Positions 36,823 to 45,623 of a stretch of 64,000 nucleotides of DNA are shown in pieces. Origin of the DNA: JALYNX01 sp963749415 (lineage in GTDB: Bacteria; Actinomycetota; Acidimicrobiia; Spongiisociales; ZC4RG35); assembly GCA_963749415.1 (NCBI GenBank), contig CAVVMG010000001.1, forward strand, positions 2,170,001-2,234,000, read 5' to 3'. Below the pieces are notes generated by a model. It ran no database searches and was not told where the DNA came from. It saw only the letters and a list, made by a program, of their open reading frames with translations. Made by a program: the position numbers and the translations under genes. How positions within the stretch are numbered: position 1 is the first letter of the stretch; the number at the start of each line of letters is the position of its first letter.

Positions 36823-38247
36823 TCAGGGACGGGTGCGGGCTTCCCTCACGTTGAGTCGGCGACCACGGTGTGCCCGCCCATCGAGGGCCTTGATCGCTCC
36901 GATGGCGTTTTGTCCCGAGAGAACCACGAACCCGAAACCACGGGATCGACCCGAGTCCTTGTGGGTGACGATCGACGCCGACCGCACCGGCCCGTGATCG
37001 CGGAACATGCCCTCCAACTCCAGGTCCGTGACCGAATACGGGAGATTGCCCACATAGACGGTCGACTCGACGTGGTTCGTGTGAGGGTGATTTCTCGTCT
37101 CCGACACGTGCACAGCCGGCTTGATGTCGCGACTGGCTCCCGATCTCTCCAGGATCGGGCTCTCCAGCCCCAAGAAGCGCTGGATGCGCCTCGCTCCGCC
37201 AACCTGCGATCCGTCGACGAGAGAAACGACCAGCCCGGTCTCCCCGGCACGGGCGGTCCTCCCCGAACGGTGGAGGTAGGTTTTTTCGTCTTCCGGCGGG
37301 TCGAAATGGATCACGCTGGCGACACCCTCGACGTGGAGCCCGCGGGCCGCGACATCGGTGGCAACCAGGGCCTGGGCGCGCCCTGTCGAGAAGTCCTTCA
37401 AGGCCCGGTTGCGTTGTGACTGCGAGCGCCCTCCGTGCATTGCAACCGCTGCCACTCCTTGTCCTGCGAGCTGGCGTGCCAGGCGATCGGCCCCGTGCCG
37501 GGTGCGGGTGAAGACGATGCTCGGGCTCGCCGAAATGATGGCGTCTGCGGTGTGCGCCAATCGATCTGCCCGGTTGACCTTCCAGAAGACGTGCTCGGCG
37601 TCCCCGGGAGCATCCTGTTGGACGTCGGACTCATGGCGGACCGGATCATGCTGGTAGCGCTGGGTGAGCGTGGCCACATCGCCGTCGAGGGTTGCGGAGA
37701 ACAACACGGTCTGACGTCGGCTGGACGTCATGTCCAGGATTCGCTTCACAGCGGGGAGGAAACCCATGTCGGCCATGCGGTCTGCCTCGTCGATGACGAC
37801 GATATCGACATCTTCGAGCCGGACGTCGCCCTGGGCGATGAAGTCCTCCAGGCGACCCGGGCAGGCTACGACGAGGTCGACACCTTGCTGCAGCCTTCCC
37901 CGCTGGCCCCCGTAACCGACACCTCCATACACCGCCACCATCGATCGGCTGGAGGCTTTGGCCAACGGTCGCAGCTCCATGGTGATCTGCTCGGCCAATT
38001 CCCGGGTGGGGGCAAGGATCAGGCCGCGCGGCCTGCGGGGACGACCCCGTCCAAGACGGGTCATGATGGGTAGGCCAAAGGCGAGAGTCTTGCCGGACCC
38101 GGTAGGGGCGCGGCCACAGACATCGCGCCCTGCGAGGATGTCGGGGATGGTGCTGGCCTGTATCGGGAAGGGCGAATCGATATCGCGGCTTTGAAGAGTC
38201 GCGATCAGTTGCTCGGGCAGGCCGAGCTCGGCGAAGGAATTGGACAT
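36823..38247 (-). CDS. DEAD-box RNA helicase with C-terminal RRM
   Basis: 474 residues from the ATG giving MSNSFAELGLPEQL. Helicase core: Q motif, APTGSGKT, PTRELAEQ, VIDEADRM, FSATL, ATDVAARGLHVEG and HRSGRTARAG. After a short linker comes an RRM-type RNA-binding domain with RNP2 VYVGNLPY and RNP1 RGFGFVVL. This is a canonical eukaryotic-like RRM rather than the DbpA-type domain usual in bacterial helicases. Likely roles are RNA remodelling in cold adaptation or ribosome assembly. An ATG 36 nt upstream is an alternative start. Confidence 0.88.
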   Translation of the reverse strand: MSNSFAELGLPEQLIATLQSRDIDSPFPIQASTIPDILAGRDVCGRAPTGSGKTLAFGLPIMTRLGRGRPRRPRGLILAPTRELAEQITMELRPLAKASSRSMVAVYGGVGYGGQRGRLQQGVDLVVACPGRLEDFIAQGDVRLEDVDIVVIDEADRMADMGFLPAVKRILDMTSSRRQTVLFSATLDGDVATLTQRYQHDPVRHESDVQQDAPGDAEHVFWKVNRADRLAHTADAIISASPSIVFTRTRHGADRLARQLAGQGVAAVAMHGGRSQSQRNRALKDFSTGRAQALVATDVAARGLHVEGVASVIHFDPPEDEKTYLHRSGRTARAGETGLVVSLVDGSQVGGARRIQRFLGLESPILERSGASRDIKPAVHVSETRNHPHTNHVESTVYVGNLPYSVTDLELEGMFRDHGPVRSASIVTHKDSGRSRGFGFVVLSGQNAIGAIKALDGRAHRGRRLNVREARTRP

Positions 38248-38380
38248 GACTGCTTTCTGTCGTTGGGTCGGCAGATGAGGCAATCAGACCGGGTGAGAGA
38301 GAAACCGAAGATCACCGTGGAGCGTTTGGCGCTGGCCTCCCGAACGGTGCGGCAAGATGCAATCTACCAGGTTCTGGCTG

Positions 38381-39817
38381 CTACCCGATCCCGCCGAAGA
38401 ATCGGGTCTTGGGCTCCAGGTACTCGTGGACACCTTCCGGCCCCGACTCCCGCCCCATTCCGGACTGTTTCATCCCCCCGAAGGGGGCCTCAGGCGTCGC
38501 CACATACCAGTCGTTGATCCCGACCATCCCGAACTGCAGCTCCTCGGACACCTTGAAGGCGGTCGCCAGGTCCCGGGTGTAGACGAAGGACGCCAGGCCG
38601 TAGTCGGTTGCATTGGCGAGTGCGATCACCTCGTCGACATCGCTGAAGGGCACGATCGGCATGACCGGGCCGAAGATCTCCTGCTCGTGCACCGGGCTTC
38701 CTGGCTTCACATCGGTGAGGACAGTCGGTTGATAGAAGTAGCCGGAACCTTCGATCCGGTGCCCTCCGGTGAGCACCGTGGCTCCCTGGTCGACGCTTGC
38801 CGACACCAGTTCCTCTACCCGATCCCGCTGCACCGAATTGATCAGGGGCCCGATCGTGGTCCCCGAGTCCAGGCCGTTGCCCACCACCTGGCCCTCCGCC
38901 ACCGACACGGCGGTCTCACTGAACTGCCCGGCGACGGAGTCATGGACATAGAAACGCTGCGGCGCGACACAGACCTGGCCGTTGTTCCGGATCTTGGCGA
39001 CGAGGCCGCCCTTGGCCACCGCCGCGATGTCCCCGGCGTCGGGGAAGACGATCACCGGCGCGTTTCCTCCCAACTCCAGGGAGAGTCGGGTGACGGTGCG
39101 GGAGGCTCCGTCCATGAGGAGCTTCCCGACCCTGGTCGACCCGGTGAAATGAATCTTGCGCACCCTTGGGTCGTCGAGCAGGGCTTGGCCGATCTCATGG
39201 GGTTTCCCGTTGACCACGTTGTGCACCCCGGCCGGTAGGCCGGCTTCGGCGAGGGCATGGGCGATGAGCATCGCCGAGCGCGGGGTGTACTCCGAGGGTC
39301 GGCTCACCACTGTGCAGCCGGCAGCCAGGGCGGCGGCCACGGCCCGGGACTGGTTGTACACCGGGAAGTTCCAGGCGGTGATCACCCCGACCACACCGAT
39401 CGGCTGATAGATGACATCGATGCGGCGCCCCGCCACCCGGGCGGGTATCGAGCGCCCGTATACGCGGCGCGCCTCTTCGGCGGCCCAGCGGAAATAGTTG
39501 GGGGCGCTGGCCCACTCCCCGTATGCCTCCTTCAAAGGCTTACCCGCCTCTTCGGTGGTGATCCGGGCGAACTCCTCGGCGTGGCCCTCGATGTAGTCCG
39601 CCGCCCTTTCCAGAACCGCTCCCCGTTCGTAGGCGGTGGCGTGTGACCAGGCGTCGAAGGCCTCCGCAGCGGCATCGATGGCCGCGTGGGCATCCGACTC
39701 GTCCCCGAATGAGATCTCTTGGAGTACTTCCTCGGTGGCCGGGTTGACCAGTTCCCAGGTCCCCCCGCCGGAGGCATCGGACCATGTCCCGCCGATGTAC
39801 TGCTTGAAGTCGATCAT
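38381..39817 (-). CDS. NAD(P)-dependent aldehyde dehydrogenase (succinate-semialdehyde type)
   Basis: 478 residues with the family landmarks: AWNFPVYN, cofactor segment GSTRVGKLL, general base Glu in LSLELGGNAP, catalytic Cys in NNGQVCVAPQR, and a late PEAPFGGMKQSGMGRE. Length and motifs fit the GabD/AldA-like group oxidising small semialdehydes to acids; the exact substrate is not determined. It is monocistronic. Confidence 0.9.
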   Translation of the reverse strand: MIDFKQYIGGTWSDASGGGTWELVNPATEEVLQEISFGDESDAHAAIDAAAEAFDAWSHATAYERGAVLERAADYIEGHAEEFARITTEEAGKPLKEAYGEWASAPNYFRWAAEEARRVYGRSIPARVAGRRIDVIYQPIGVVGVITAWNFPVYNQSRAVAAALAAGCTVVSRPSEYTPRSAMLIAHALAEAGLPAGVHNVVNGKPHEIGQALLDDPRVRKIHFTGSTRVGKLLMDGASRTVTRLSLELGGNAPVIVFPDAGDIAAVAKGGLVAKIRNNGQVCVAPQRFYVHDSVAGQFSETAVSVAEGQVVGNGLDSGTTIGPLINSVQRDRVEELVSASVDQGATVLTGGHRIEGSGYFYQPTVLTDVKPGSPVHEQEIFGPVMPIVPFSDVDEVIALANATDYGLASFVYTRDLATAFKVSEELQFGMVGINDWYVATPEAPFGGMKQSGMGRESGPEGVHEYLEPKTRFFGGIG

Positions 39818-39902
39818 GGGCTGAGGTTATCGGTCGGAGAAAGATTCAAGAGGGTCGGGTATCAAATCGGGGAGACCGGGTAAACGGGTTCAGTGAGTCC
39901 CA

Positions 39903-39930
39903 GCCGGGTGGCAAACCACCCGGCTTTTGA
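39903..39930 (+). terminator. terminator-like hairpin in the leader of an exported SLH protein
   Basis: GCCGGGTGG and CCACCCGGC form a perfect 9-bp stem around CAAA, followed by TTTTGATTT. It ends about 20 nt before the start codon of the downstream gene in the same direction, so it may act as an attenuator rather than end a preceding transcript (the neighbour on the left is divergent). Confidence 0.6.
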
Positions 39931-39947
39931 TTTGAAGGGAGGAACTC

Positions 39948-40619
39948 ATGTCACAATCCCCATCCGGTCGCTTCAGGCGGCTCAGTTGGCCGGTCGCCTT
40001 GGTCCTGGCGCTGGTCCTGGCACTGCCCCTCTCGGTGGTGGCGGCGCACACATTCGACGACGTCCCGGACTCCAACGAGTTCCATGGGTCGATCTCCTGG
40101 TTGCATGACAACGGGATCACCGTCGGTTGTAACCCGCCGGCCAACACCCTGTTCTGCCCCGACGACAACGTAAGCCGGGAGCAGATGGCAGCGTTCATCC
40201 GGCGCTTCGCCCAAACTCAGGGCAGCATCGGCGCCAACGTGAATGACCCGGCCGACACCGTCGCGACCAACGGGACGGCGATGGTCGAGCTGCTCACCAT
40301 CGAGGCGTCGCCGAAGGCCGAAGCTGCGGTGACCCTCAATGCCCATGTCACGCTGGAGAAGCCGACGAGCGCCGATGGCACCTACCAGGTGGCCATCGCC
40401 CGTGGTAGCTGCACGGGCACCGTCTTGGGCACGGCTTCCTGGCTGGGAGCGGTGAACACCGAAGCGACCGAAGAAGCGAGCACGGTCTCGGTGACCGCGA
40501 GCGATGTGGTGACCGGAGCCACGACTTACGTGCTCTGTGCAGCCGAGTCGGTCGATGCCTCACCGGCGGCCACCGCGAGCACCCGCGGGTTGACCGCCTC
40601 CTGGGTGCCGACTTCCTGA
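39948..40619 (+). CDS. exported protein with one Cys-type SLH-like repeat
   Basis: 223 residues after a GGGAGG ribosome site: signal peptide (VALVLALVLALPLSVVAA), one SLH-like unit (GITVGCNPPANTLFCP, VSREQMAAFIRRFA) and a beta-rich domain of about 130 residues. It carries the same cysteine-containing unit as the large SLH proteins 20 kb away, but at the N-terminus. Surface location is likely; function unknown. Confidence 0.8.
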   Translation: MSQSPSGRFRRLSWPVALVLALVLALPLSVVAAHTFDDVPDSNEFHGSISWLHDNGITVGCNPPANTLFCPDDNVSREQMAAFIRRFAQTQGSIGANVNDPADTVATNGTAMVELLTIEASPKAEAAVTLNAHVTLEKPTSADGTYQVAIARGSCTGTVLGTASWLGAVNTEATEEASTVSVTASDVVTGATTYVLCAAESVDASPAATASTRGLTASWVPTS

Positions 40620-40635
40620 CCTGAAGGAGCGACCA

Positions 40636-40664
40636 CCGAGCGGCGGGCCCGGCCCGCCGCTCGG
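40636..40664 (+). terminator. terminator-like hairpin
   Basis: CCGAGCGGCGGG and CCCGCCGCTCGG form a perfect 12-bp stem with a 5-nt loop just after the SLH-repeat gene. There is no T-tract. Confidence 0.6.
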
Positions 40665-40699
40665 CCGCGTCGTGAGCGATCCGCCGTCGTAACCTCGAA

Positions 40700-41281
40700 A
40701 TGATGACCTCTCAGCCGCCAGATGTGGAGCGTTGGTCCCCGTTCAAGGTGTGGCTCTTCTCCTTGTTCAACCGGAACCCAAAGAGCAACGTCGCCGCCGT
40801 AGACCGCATCGCGCTCCGGCCGGGAGACCGGTTCATCGATCTGGGATGTGGTCTGGGGGCGGCTCTCGAACACGCGGCCGAGACCGGTGCGAAAACGGCA
40901 GGCATCGATCCCAGCGAGGCGATGGTGGAGCGGGCGGCGCGAAGGGTGTCTGGAGCCGAGATCAGAGTCGGATCCGCAGAGTCGATCCCTTTCGACGACA
41001 ACGAGTTCACAGCTGCCCTCGCGGTGTCGACCTATCACCACTGGGCCGACCCGGAGGCGGGATTGACCGAAGTCAGGCGGGTGCTGTCTCCCGGAGGACG
41101 GCTGCTCATAGTCGAAAAGAAACTGAGGCGGGGTGAAGGACACGGGCTCGACGCCGCCGGTGCCGAGCGGGTGAGTCAGTTGCTCTCGAGTGACGGTTAC
41201 GAGGACCCTGAGGTTTCTGCGATGCAAGCGGGTCGCTCGGAGTATCTGGCGATATCTGCGGTCAAGCCGGTCACGCCATAG
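40700..41281 (+). CDS. class I SAM-dependent methyltransferase
   Basis: 193 residues: motif I FIDLGCGLGAAL, acidic AGIDPSEAM, SAESIPFDDNEF, and the post-motif LSPGGRLLIVEKK, as in Methyltransf_11 proteins. The substrate is not apparent. The downstream convergent strand carries a structured RNA candidate. Confidence 0.85.
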   Translation: MMTSQPPDVERWSPFKVWLFSLFNRNPKSNVAAVDRIALRPGDRFIDLGCGLGAALEHAAETGAKTAGIDPSEAMVERAARRVSGAEIRVGSAESIPFDDNEFTAALAVSTYHHWADPEAGLTEVRRVLSPGGRLLIVEKKLRRGEGHGLDAAGAERVSQLLSSDGYEDPEVSAMQAGRSEYLAISAVKPVTP

Positions 41282-41321
41282 GCGCTCGGGTGGGTGCGCG
41301 ATCGGCCGACTCCCGGACGCG

Positions 41322-41475
41322 AAAAACCCCGAGGGAGTTTCGGCCGAAGCCTCCACCCTCTCGGGGCTCACGACTCCTCTCAGACTCCAGCCCCGAAGGG
41401 CTGGTCTCCCAGAGGAGTCCCATAGTGGCCTCTCGGTCACTCTGGGGTCGATTCGGGGTTACCCCCGTATCGACA
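41322..41475 (-). ncRNA. candidate structured small RNA with intrinsic terminator
   Basis: In the 300-bp gap between the methyltransferase and DUF1801 genes the minus strand has a promoter (TTGCAA 41510-41505, 17 bp, TACCTT 41487-41482) and then four consecutive hairpins. H1: GTCGAT/ATCGAC and CGGGG/CCCCG closed by GTAA. H2: CCCA/TGGG, AGTG/CACT, CC/GG closed by GAGA. H3 (41372-41419): GACTCCTCT/AGAGGAGTC with inner CCAGCCC/GGGCTGG closed by TTCG. H4: CCCCGAG/CTCGGGG followed by five Ts. Stable tetraloops, a promoter and a terminator argue for a real RNA. I cannot match it to a known family. Confidence 0.65.
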
Positions 41476-41481
41476 AACGGC

Positions 41482-41510
41482 AAGGTAGGCACACTGTCAC
41501 GGCGTTGCAA
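41482..41510 (-). promoter_or_regulatory. promoter of the candidate small RNA
   Basis: TTGCAA and TACCTT with 17-bp spacing on the minus strand, about 7 nt before the first hairpin of the RNA candidate. Confidence 0.5.
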
Positions 41511-41582
41511 GCCAGGACGCTTTCCATTTTTCGCGATCCACGATCAGTTTTCGCGAATCGGTGAACAAGTAGTGTCCGGACG

Positions 41583-41924
41583 GTGACCGTCGATGAATTC
41601 GTGGGCACCCGAGTCCTCCCCGAATACCGCCCGGTCGTGGAGAGAATCCGTGAGCTGATGCGGGAGTGTGTTCCCGAAGCCACCGAATACATCAGCTATG
41701 GGATCCCGAGCTATCGGTTGACCCGCATCATCGCAGTGATCAGCCCGACCAAGAAGGGCATCACACTCGCCTTCTCCCGAGGCGCCGAGTTCAAGGACCA
41801 GTACGGGCTCCTCGAGGGTGTGGGGCACGTCTCCAAGAATGTCCGGATGCGCAGCGTCGAAGGCATGGACGAGAAAGCGCTCCGCTACTACATCGCACAG
41901 GCCGTGGAGTTCGACAAGAGGTAG
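41583..41924 (+). CDS. DUF1801 (YdhG/iron-chaperone-like) protein
   Basis: 113 residues from a GTG, matching the DUF1801 pattern with the N-terminal helices and EYISYGIPSYRL followed by SPTKKGITLAFSRG. The family has a frataxin/YdhG-like fold with unclear function. The next gene on the opposite strand encodes a second DUF1801 protein. Confidence 0.8.
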   Translation: MTVDEFVGTRVLPEYRPVVERIRELMRECVPEATEYISYGIPSYRLTRIIAVISPTKKGITLAFSRGAEFKDQYGLLEGVGHVSKNVRMRSVEGMDEKALRYYIAQAVEFDKR

Positions 41925-41952
41925 GCGACCACGGCCTCTCTGAAACTGGAGG

Positions 41953-42312
41953 TCAGGACTTGCCCTGGTGCCGCTCGAACATGGCCAACGCCAACTGATC
42001 GATCAGGTCATAGGGAATTGGTTCCTCGAACGGAATCCGCACCGTGTCCTTCCCGGACCGATACTGGGAGATCCGGGACTCCAGAGGCTCGCTGAGAGTG
42101 TGGACCGGATACAGGGAGATGTGGCTCTTCCACGCTGCGAAGTAGACGACGGATTTCCCGTCGACCTTGACCGCTGGGATCTGATAGCTGATCACTTGCT
42201 CCGAACCGGGGAAGAGCTTGTTCATTCGCTTTCGAATGGTCTCCAGGATCTTCTGGACCCCAGCCGGCTGTGCGGCCACGTACTGGTCCACTGAATCGAA
42301 CTTCTCTGTCAC
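41953..42312 (-). CDS. DUF1801 (YdhG-like) protein
   Basis: 119 residues from the GTG giving VTEKFDSVDQYVA, preferred over far-upstream starts that only add Arg/Pro-rich translated noise. Motifs EQVISYQIPAVKVDG, VVYFAAWKSHISLYPV and a C-terminal RIPFEEPIPYDLI fit the YdhG branch of DUF1801. It is convergent with another, divergent copy 28 bp away. Confidence 0.85.
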   Translation of the reverse strand: MTEKFDSVDQYVAAQPAGVQKILETIRKRMNKLFPGSEQVISYQIPAVKVDGKSVVYFAAWKSHISLYPVHTLSEPLESRISQYRSGKDTVRIPFEEPIPYDLIDQLALAMFERHQGKS

Positions 42313-42507
42313 TGTGAGGGCCTTCTGACGGTGCCGGCTCAAACTCCAATCGAGAATGCAAGCAAAGCCTCCGACCAAAGGAGGATGGTCCAGATCAGGA
42401 GGAACCCGATCGTACGCGGGGTCACCGCTGGCCGTTCGGCAGCTCCGGCTAGCCGACCTCTGGCGATCACGGTCCGGTGGCAGACTCGTCCAAGTGAGTG
42501 GTCGCAG

Positions 42508-43425
42508 ATGCCACTGAGCTCGAGCCGGGACTCCTTGGCGACGGGCTGGCTTCTTCTCGGCGCACCTTGGGACTGCTCCGGAACGAACCGAGGGGAGCAG
42601 GCAGCCCCGGCGGAGCTGCGCCATGCCGGACTGTCGGCGCTCGTCGACGTGGACGCCGGCGATTCCCCGACCGTGATCGATAGCTCCGTCCGAGATCCGA
42701 CGAGCGGGGTTCTCGCCCTCCAAGAAACAGTGCGAGCGGCGCTCACCCTTACCGAGTCCCTATCAACAGCTCTCGACAATCACCCGGCCCTCCGACCGAT
42801 CGTGATCGGCGGTGATTGCAGCATCCTGCTCGGAATCGTTCCCTCGCTCCGCGCCCGGGCAGGCAGGATCGCGTTGTGCACTATCGACGGGCATCCTGAC
42901 TACTCCACTGGCTCCCAGTCCGAGACGGGTGAAACCGCCGATATGGAACTGGCGATTCTCACCGGCGACGGTCCTGAGGAATTGACGACCTTGGCTGGCG
43001 CCCCACCCATGGTCGAAGTCCAAGACGTCATGCTCATGGGTCATCGAGAGACCGGCCTCGACGAAGCATCTGCGGCCGAGGTGGGGCGACTCCCCAAGGA
43101 CCTTGCTCGAATCAGCAGCGATGAGCTACTGAGGGATCCACAACTGGCAGGAGAAGCAGCGGTCGACCATCTGGGGCAGCGAGGGCGAGAGTTTTGGCTG
43201 CATCTCGACCTGGACGTCCTCGATCCTCGGGTTCTTCCCGCGGTCTCCTACCCGCAACCCGGCGGGCCGGACTGGGCCCAACTAGAGACGGCGATGCGAC
43301 CGCTCATCGAATCCCCGCGGTTGCTCGGTGTCAGCCTCGCCGACTATCGACCGGATCTCGACCCAGATGGTGAGTTGGCAGGCCGAATCGTCGACTTGAT
43401 TCGACGGCTGCTACTCGAATCTTGA
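42508..43425 (+). CDS. arginase/agmatinase superfamily protein
   Basis: 305 residues with ureohydrolase landmarks: IVIGGDCS, CTIDGHPDYS and WLHLDLDVLDP. Compared with arginases, the first metal His is replaced by Cys (GGDCS for GGDHS) and the DAHxD motif reads DGHPD, so metal binding may be altered. Such variants occur in bacterial arginase-family proteins of unknown substrate. Start at the ATG giving MPLSSSRD is tentative. Confidence 0.8.
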   Translation: MPLSSSRDSLATGWLLLGAPWDCSGTNRGEQAAPAELRHAGLSALVDVDAGDSPTVIDSSVRDPTSGVLALQETVRAALTLTESLSTALDNHPALRPIVIGGDCSILLGIVPSLRARAGRIALCTIDGHPDYSTGSQSETGETADMELAILTGDGPEELTTLAGAPPMVEVQDVMLMGHRETGLDEASAAEVGRLPKDLARISSDELLRDPQLAGEAAVDHLGQRGREFWLHLDLDVLDPRVLPAVSYPQPGGPDWAQLETAMRPLIESPRLLGVSLADYRPDLDPDGELAGRIVDLIRRLLLES

Positions 43426-43458
43426 GCGCAGGGGTCCGTCCGGCAACCCTGGAACACA

Positions 43459-44500
43459 TCAGCCATGCCAGTCTGGAAAGCCATCTGCACAGGTGGTATT
43501 CGTGATCTGAATCGAGGCGGATCCATCTCGGGTGCTGACCACGAGGCACCCGTAACGTGAGTAGATCAGGTAGGCCCCATCGGGCGACCAGCCCGGAAAC
43601 TCCTCGCTTTCTCGCCCATTGCGGGTGATGTTCTCCGGGCTCTGCCCGTTCGCATCCATGACATAGATCTCATGCTCCCCAAACTCGCCCGGTTCATAGC
43701 CGGGCGGCACATAGTCGGGAAGGGTGGGCCAACCGTCGCGGGTGGTCATGAACGCGATGCTCGACCCGTCTGGCGACCAGGCCGGGTAGTCGCTGATTCC
43801 GGGCGCGTTCGTGAGTTGTCGTTGGCTGCTGCCGTCCGAGTTCATGACGCAGACCTCGAAATCGCCAGTTCCCTCGGGCAGACGACGACCTCCGGTACAG
43901 GCGTAAGCGATCTGCTTGCCATCCGGAGACCAACTCGGGTACTCATCGATCCCCCCGCCAACCGTGAGCCGGGTGGGTTCCGAGCCGTCGATCATCACCG
44001 TGTAGATCTCATTCCCCCCAGAATCCGGATCGCGATCGCTCGCGAAGGCGATCCTGGTTCCGTCTGGTGACCATGCCGGGGAATAGTCCGTCGCCGGGTT
44101 CATCGTGACATTTCGTTGTCCAGCTCCCATCCGCAGCCATCACATAGATCTCCTCATTGCCGTCCCGATGCGACCGAAACGCGATCAGGGTGCCGTCTGG
44201 CGACCAGACCGGATCAAAGTCAGCATCGGGGTGGTCGGTGAGACGGACCCGATCGGTCCCGTCCGCGTTCATCGTCCAGATGTCGAATTCGTGATCGAAT
44301 ACGAGGCGACCAATGAGCGTGGAGGTCAGGTGCTGCACCGTGGCCGGGGTCGAGGTTGAGGTGGACACGGATGTCGAGGTCGCCCCACCAGAGTGGGCGA
44401 CGGCGGTTGGAGTGGTCGACGCCGGGGCACACGCCATGACTGCCGAACACAACATCAAGGCAGCCGCGGGCGCCAGTCGGGCTCGAAGCTCAAAGATCAC
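43459..44500 (-). CDS. TolB-like PD40 beta-propeller lipoprotein (one frameshift)
   Basis: About 345 residues: signal peptide with lipobox VMACAP, a Thr/Ser linker, then repeated PD40 blades (IWTMNADGTDRVRLTDHP, PVWSPDGTLIAFRS, PAWSPDGTRIAFASD and others). The frame switches near 44115-44122 between ADGS and GQRNVT, fitting one extra base. Such propellers in lipoproteins often bind other envelope components. It is isolated between an arginase-like gene and a small membrane protein. Confidence 0.8.
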
Positions 44501-44697
44501 TTGGTCCGGCCTATTGCGTCATTGCCAAGATCAGCCAATCAATTCCTTCAGGTAGTCGATTCCTTCCGGAGGAACTCGTTCAATACACCGCTCGAGGTTC
44601 CCAGGTTCCATGGGATTCTCGGGAAAGCGTTGCGGGGAGTTTGAACCCGTCGATCGATGGTCTGGGGGGCGGTCGAGTCGGTGGCTACCGTCCAAAG

Positions 44698-45081
44698 ATG
44701 GAGACAGCCGCAATCGTTGCCGGTGTGCTGATGGGCGTGGCCGCCGTATTCCACATAGCCCTCGCCCTGGGCGTCCCTGCCGGGTACGCCGCCTGGGGCG
44801 GATGGCACGAGGGGGTTCTCCCCACCAAGTTGCGTATCGCCAGTGGCATCCTCGGCATCGGGGTCTTCCCCGCCCTCATCGTCTATGTCCTGACCACCGC
44901 CGGCGCCATCGACGCCACCTGGGTCCCGGCGAGGGGAAGGCTGGGTATGTGGATCCTCACCGGCCTCTTCGCATTGGGCACCCTGGCCAACTTCGCATCC
45001 AGCTCCAAGCGGGAGCGTTGGTGGGGTTTCGTCTCGCTCGCGATCGCCATCTGCTGCGCAGTGATCGCCCTCTCGCTCTGA
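44698..45081 (+). CDS. small polytopic membrane protein
   Basis: 127 residues with four hydrophobic helices (for example AIVAGVLMGVAAVFHIALAL and AIAICCAVIALSL). An in-frame upstream ATG would add 19 unlikely residues, so the ATG at 44698 is chosen. No family recognised. The 197 bp to its left hold no feature I can support. Confidence 0.65.
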   Translation: METAAIVAGVLMGVAAVFHIALALGVPAGYAAWGGWHEGVLPTKLRIASGILGIGVFPALIVYVLTTAGAIDATWVPARGRLGMWILTGLFALGTLANFASSSKRERWWGFVSLAIAICCAVIALSL

Positions 45082-45087
45082 CCGGGA

Positions 45088-45537
45088 TCAGGCGCCGATG
45101 CGGAGGACCATCGATATCTCGGTGAGCACGAGCAGGAGCACCACGATCCTTCCCGTCAAAGCCGCCCGCTTTGCATTTAGCGCAACCGAGGGGAAATCGC
45201 CGGACTCCGCCGCGGCCAGCGCCTTGACGGCGGATGGTCGCAGGACGCTGAACGCCAGGATCAGAGCAATCACTGCCACTGTGAGGCCGATCCCGACGAA
45301 CGCCATCGAGAAGTCGTAGGCATCGTCGGACAGCACCAACCCGATACCGGAGAGCAGGGTGACCAGTCCTGCAGGGATGAAGTATTTCGAGGCAGCGTCG
45401 ATCGCCGTCCGGATCCAGTTGACCGCAGTCTCGCCGCCGACCTTGGCCATTCTCGGCCCGATGAATCCATTGAAGAAGCCGCCGCCAAGCCAGGCAACGG
45501 CCGAGAGGACATGGATAACCAGCAACGTCTCGGTCAT
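45088..45537 (-). CDS. DUF2269-like integral membrane protein
   Basis: 149 residues with four helices and the family-like start LLVIHVLSAVAWLGGGFF, with a His in the first helix, as in DUF2269/CopD-like membrane proteins. The ATG at 45537 (MTETLL) is preferred over one 21 nt upstream. Function unknown. Confidence 0.7.
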   Translation of the reverse strand: MTETLLVIHVLSAVAWLGGGFFNGFIGPRMAKVGGETAVNWIRTAIDAASKYFIPAGLVTLLSGIGLVLSDDAYDFSMAFVGIGLTVAVIALILAFSVLRPSAVKALAAAESGDFPSVALNAKRAALTGRIVVLLLVLTEISMVLRIGA

Positions 45538-45623
45538 GGCAGGAAAACTAGCCCGCACTAGCCGGACCTTGGATCACCGTATGCAGGGTTTCTGACACCG
45601 ACTTCTTGGGTAAGTCCGCGGGC

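Noticed and set aside
39850..39930. c-di-GMP (GEMM) riboswitch before the SLH-type gene
   Set aside because: Lacks the conserved GEMM cores apart from a GGCAAACC-like loop that belongs to the terminator hairpin itself.
41271..41510. Small minus-strand ORF (79 codons) through the structured RNA region
   Set aside because: Its codons coincide with hairpin arms, composition is biased by the stems, and no ribosome site precedes it; an RNA gene fits better.
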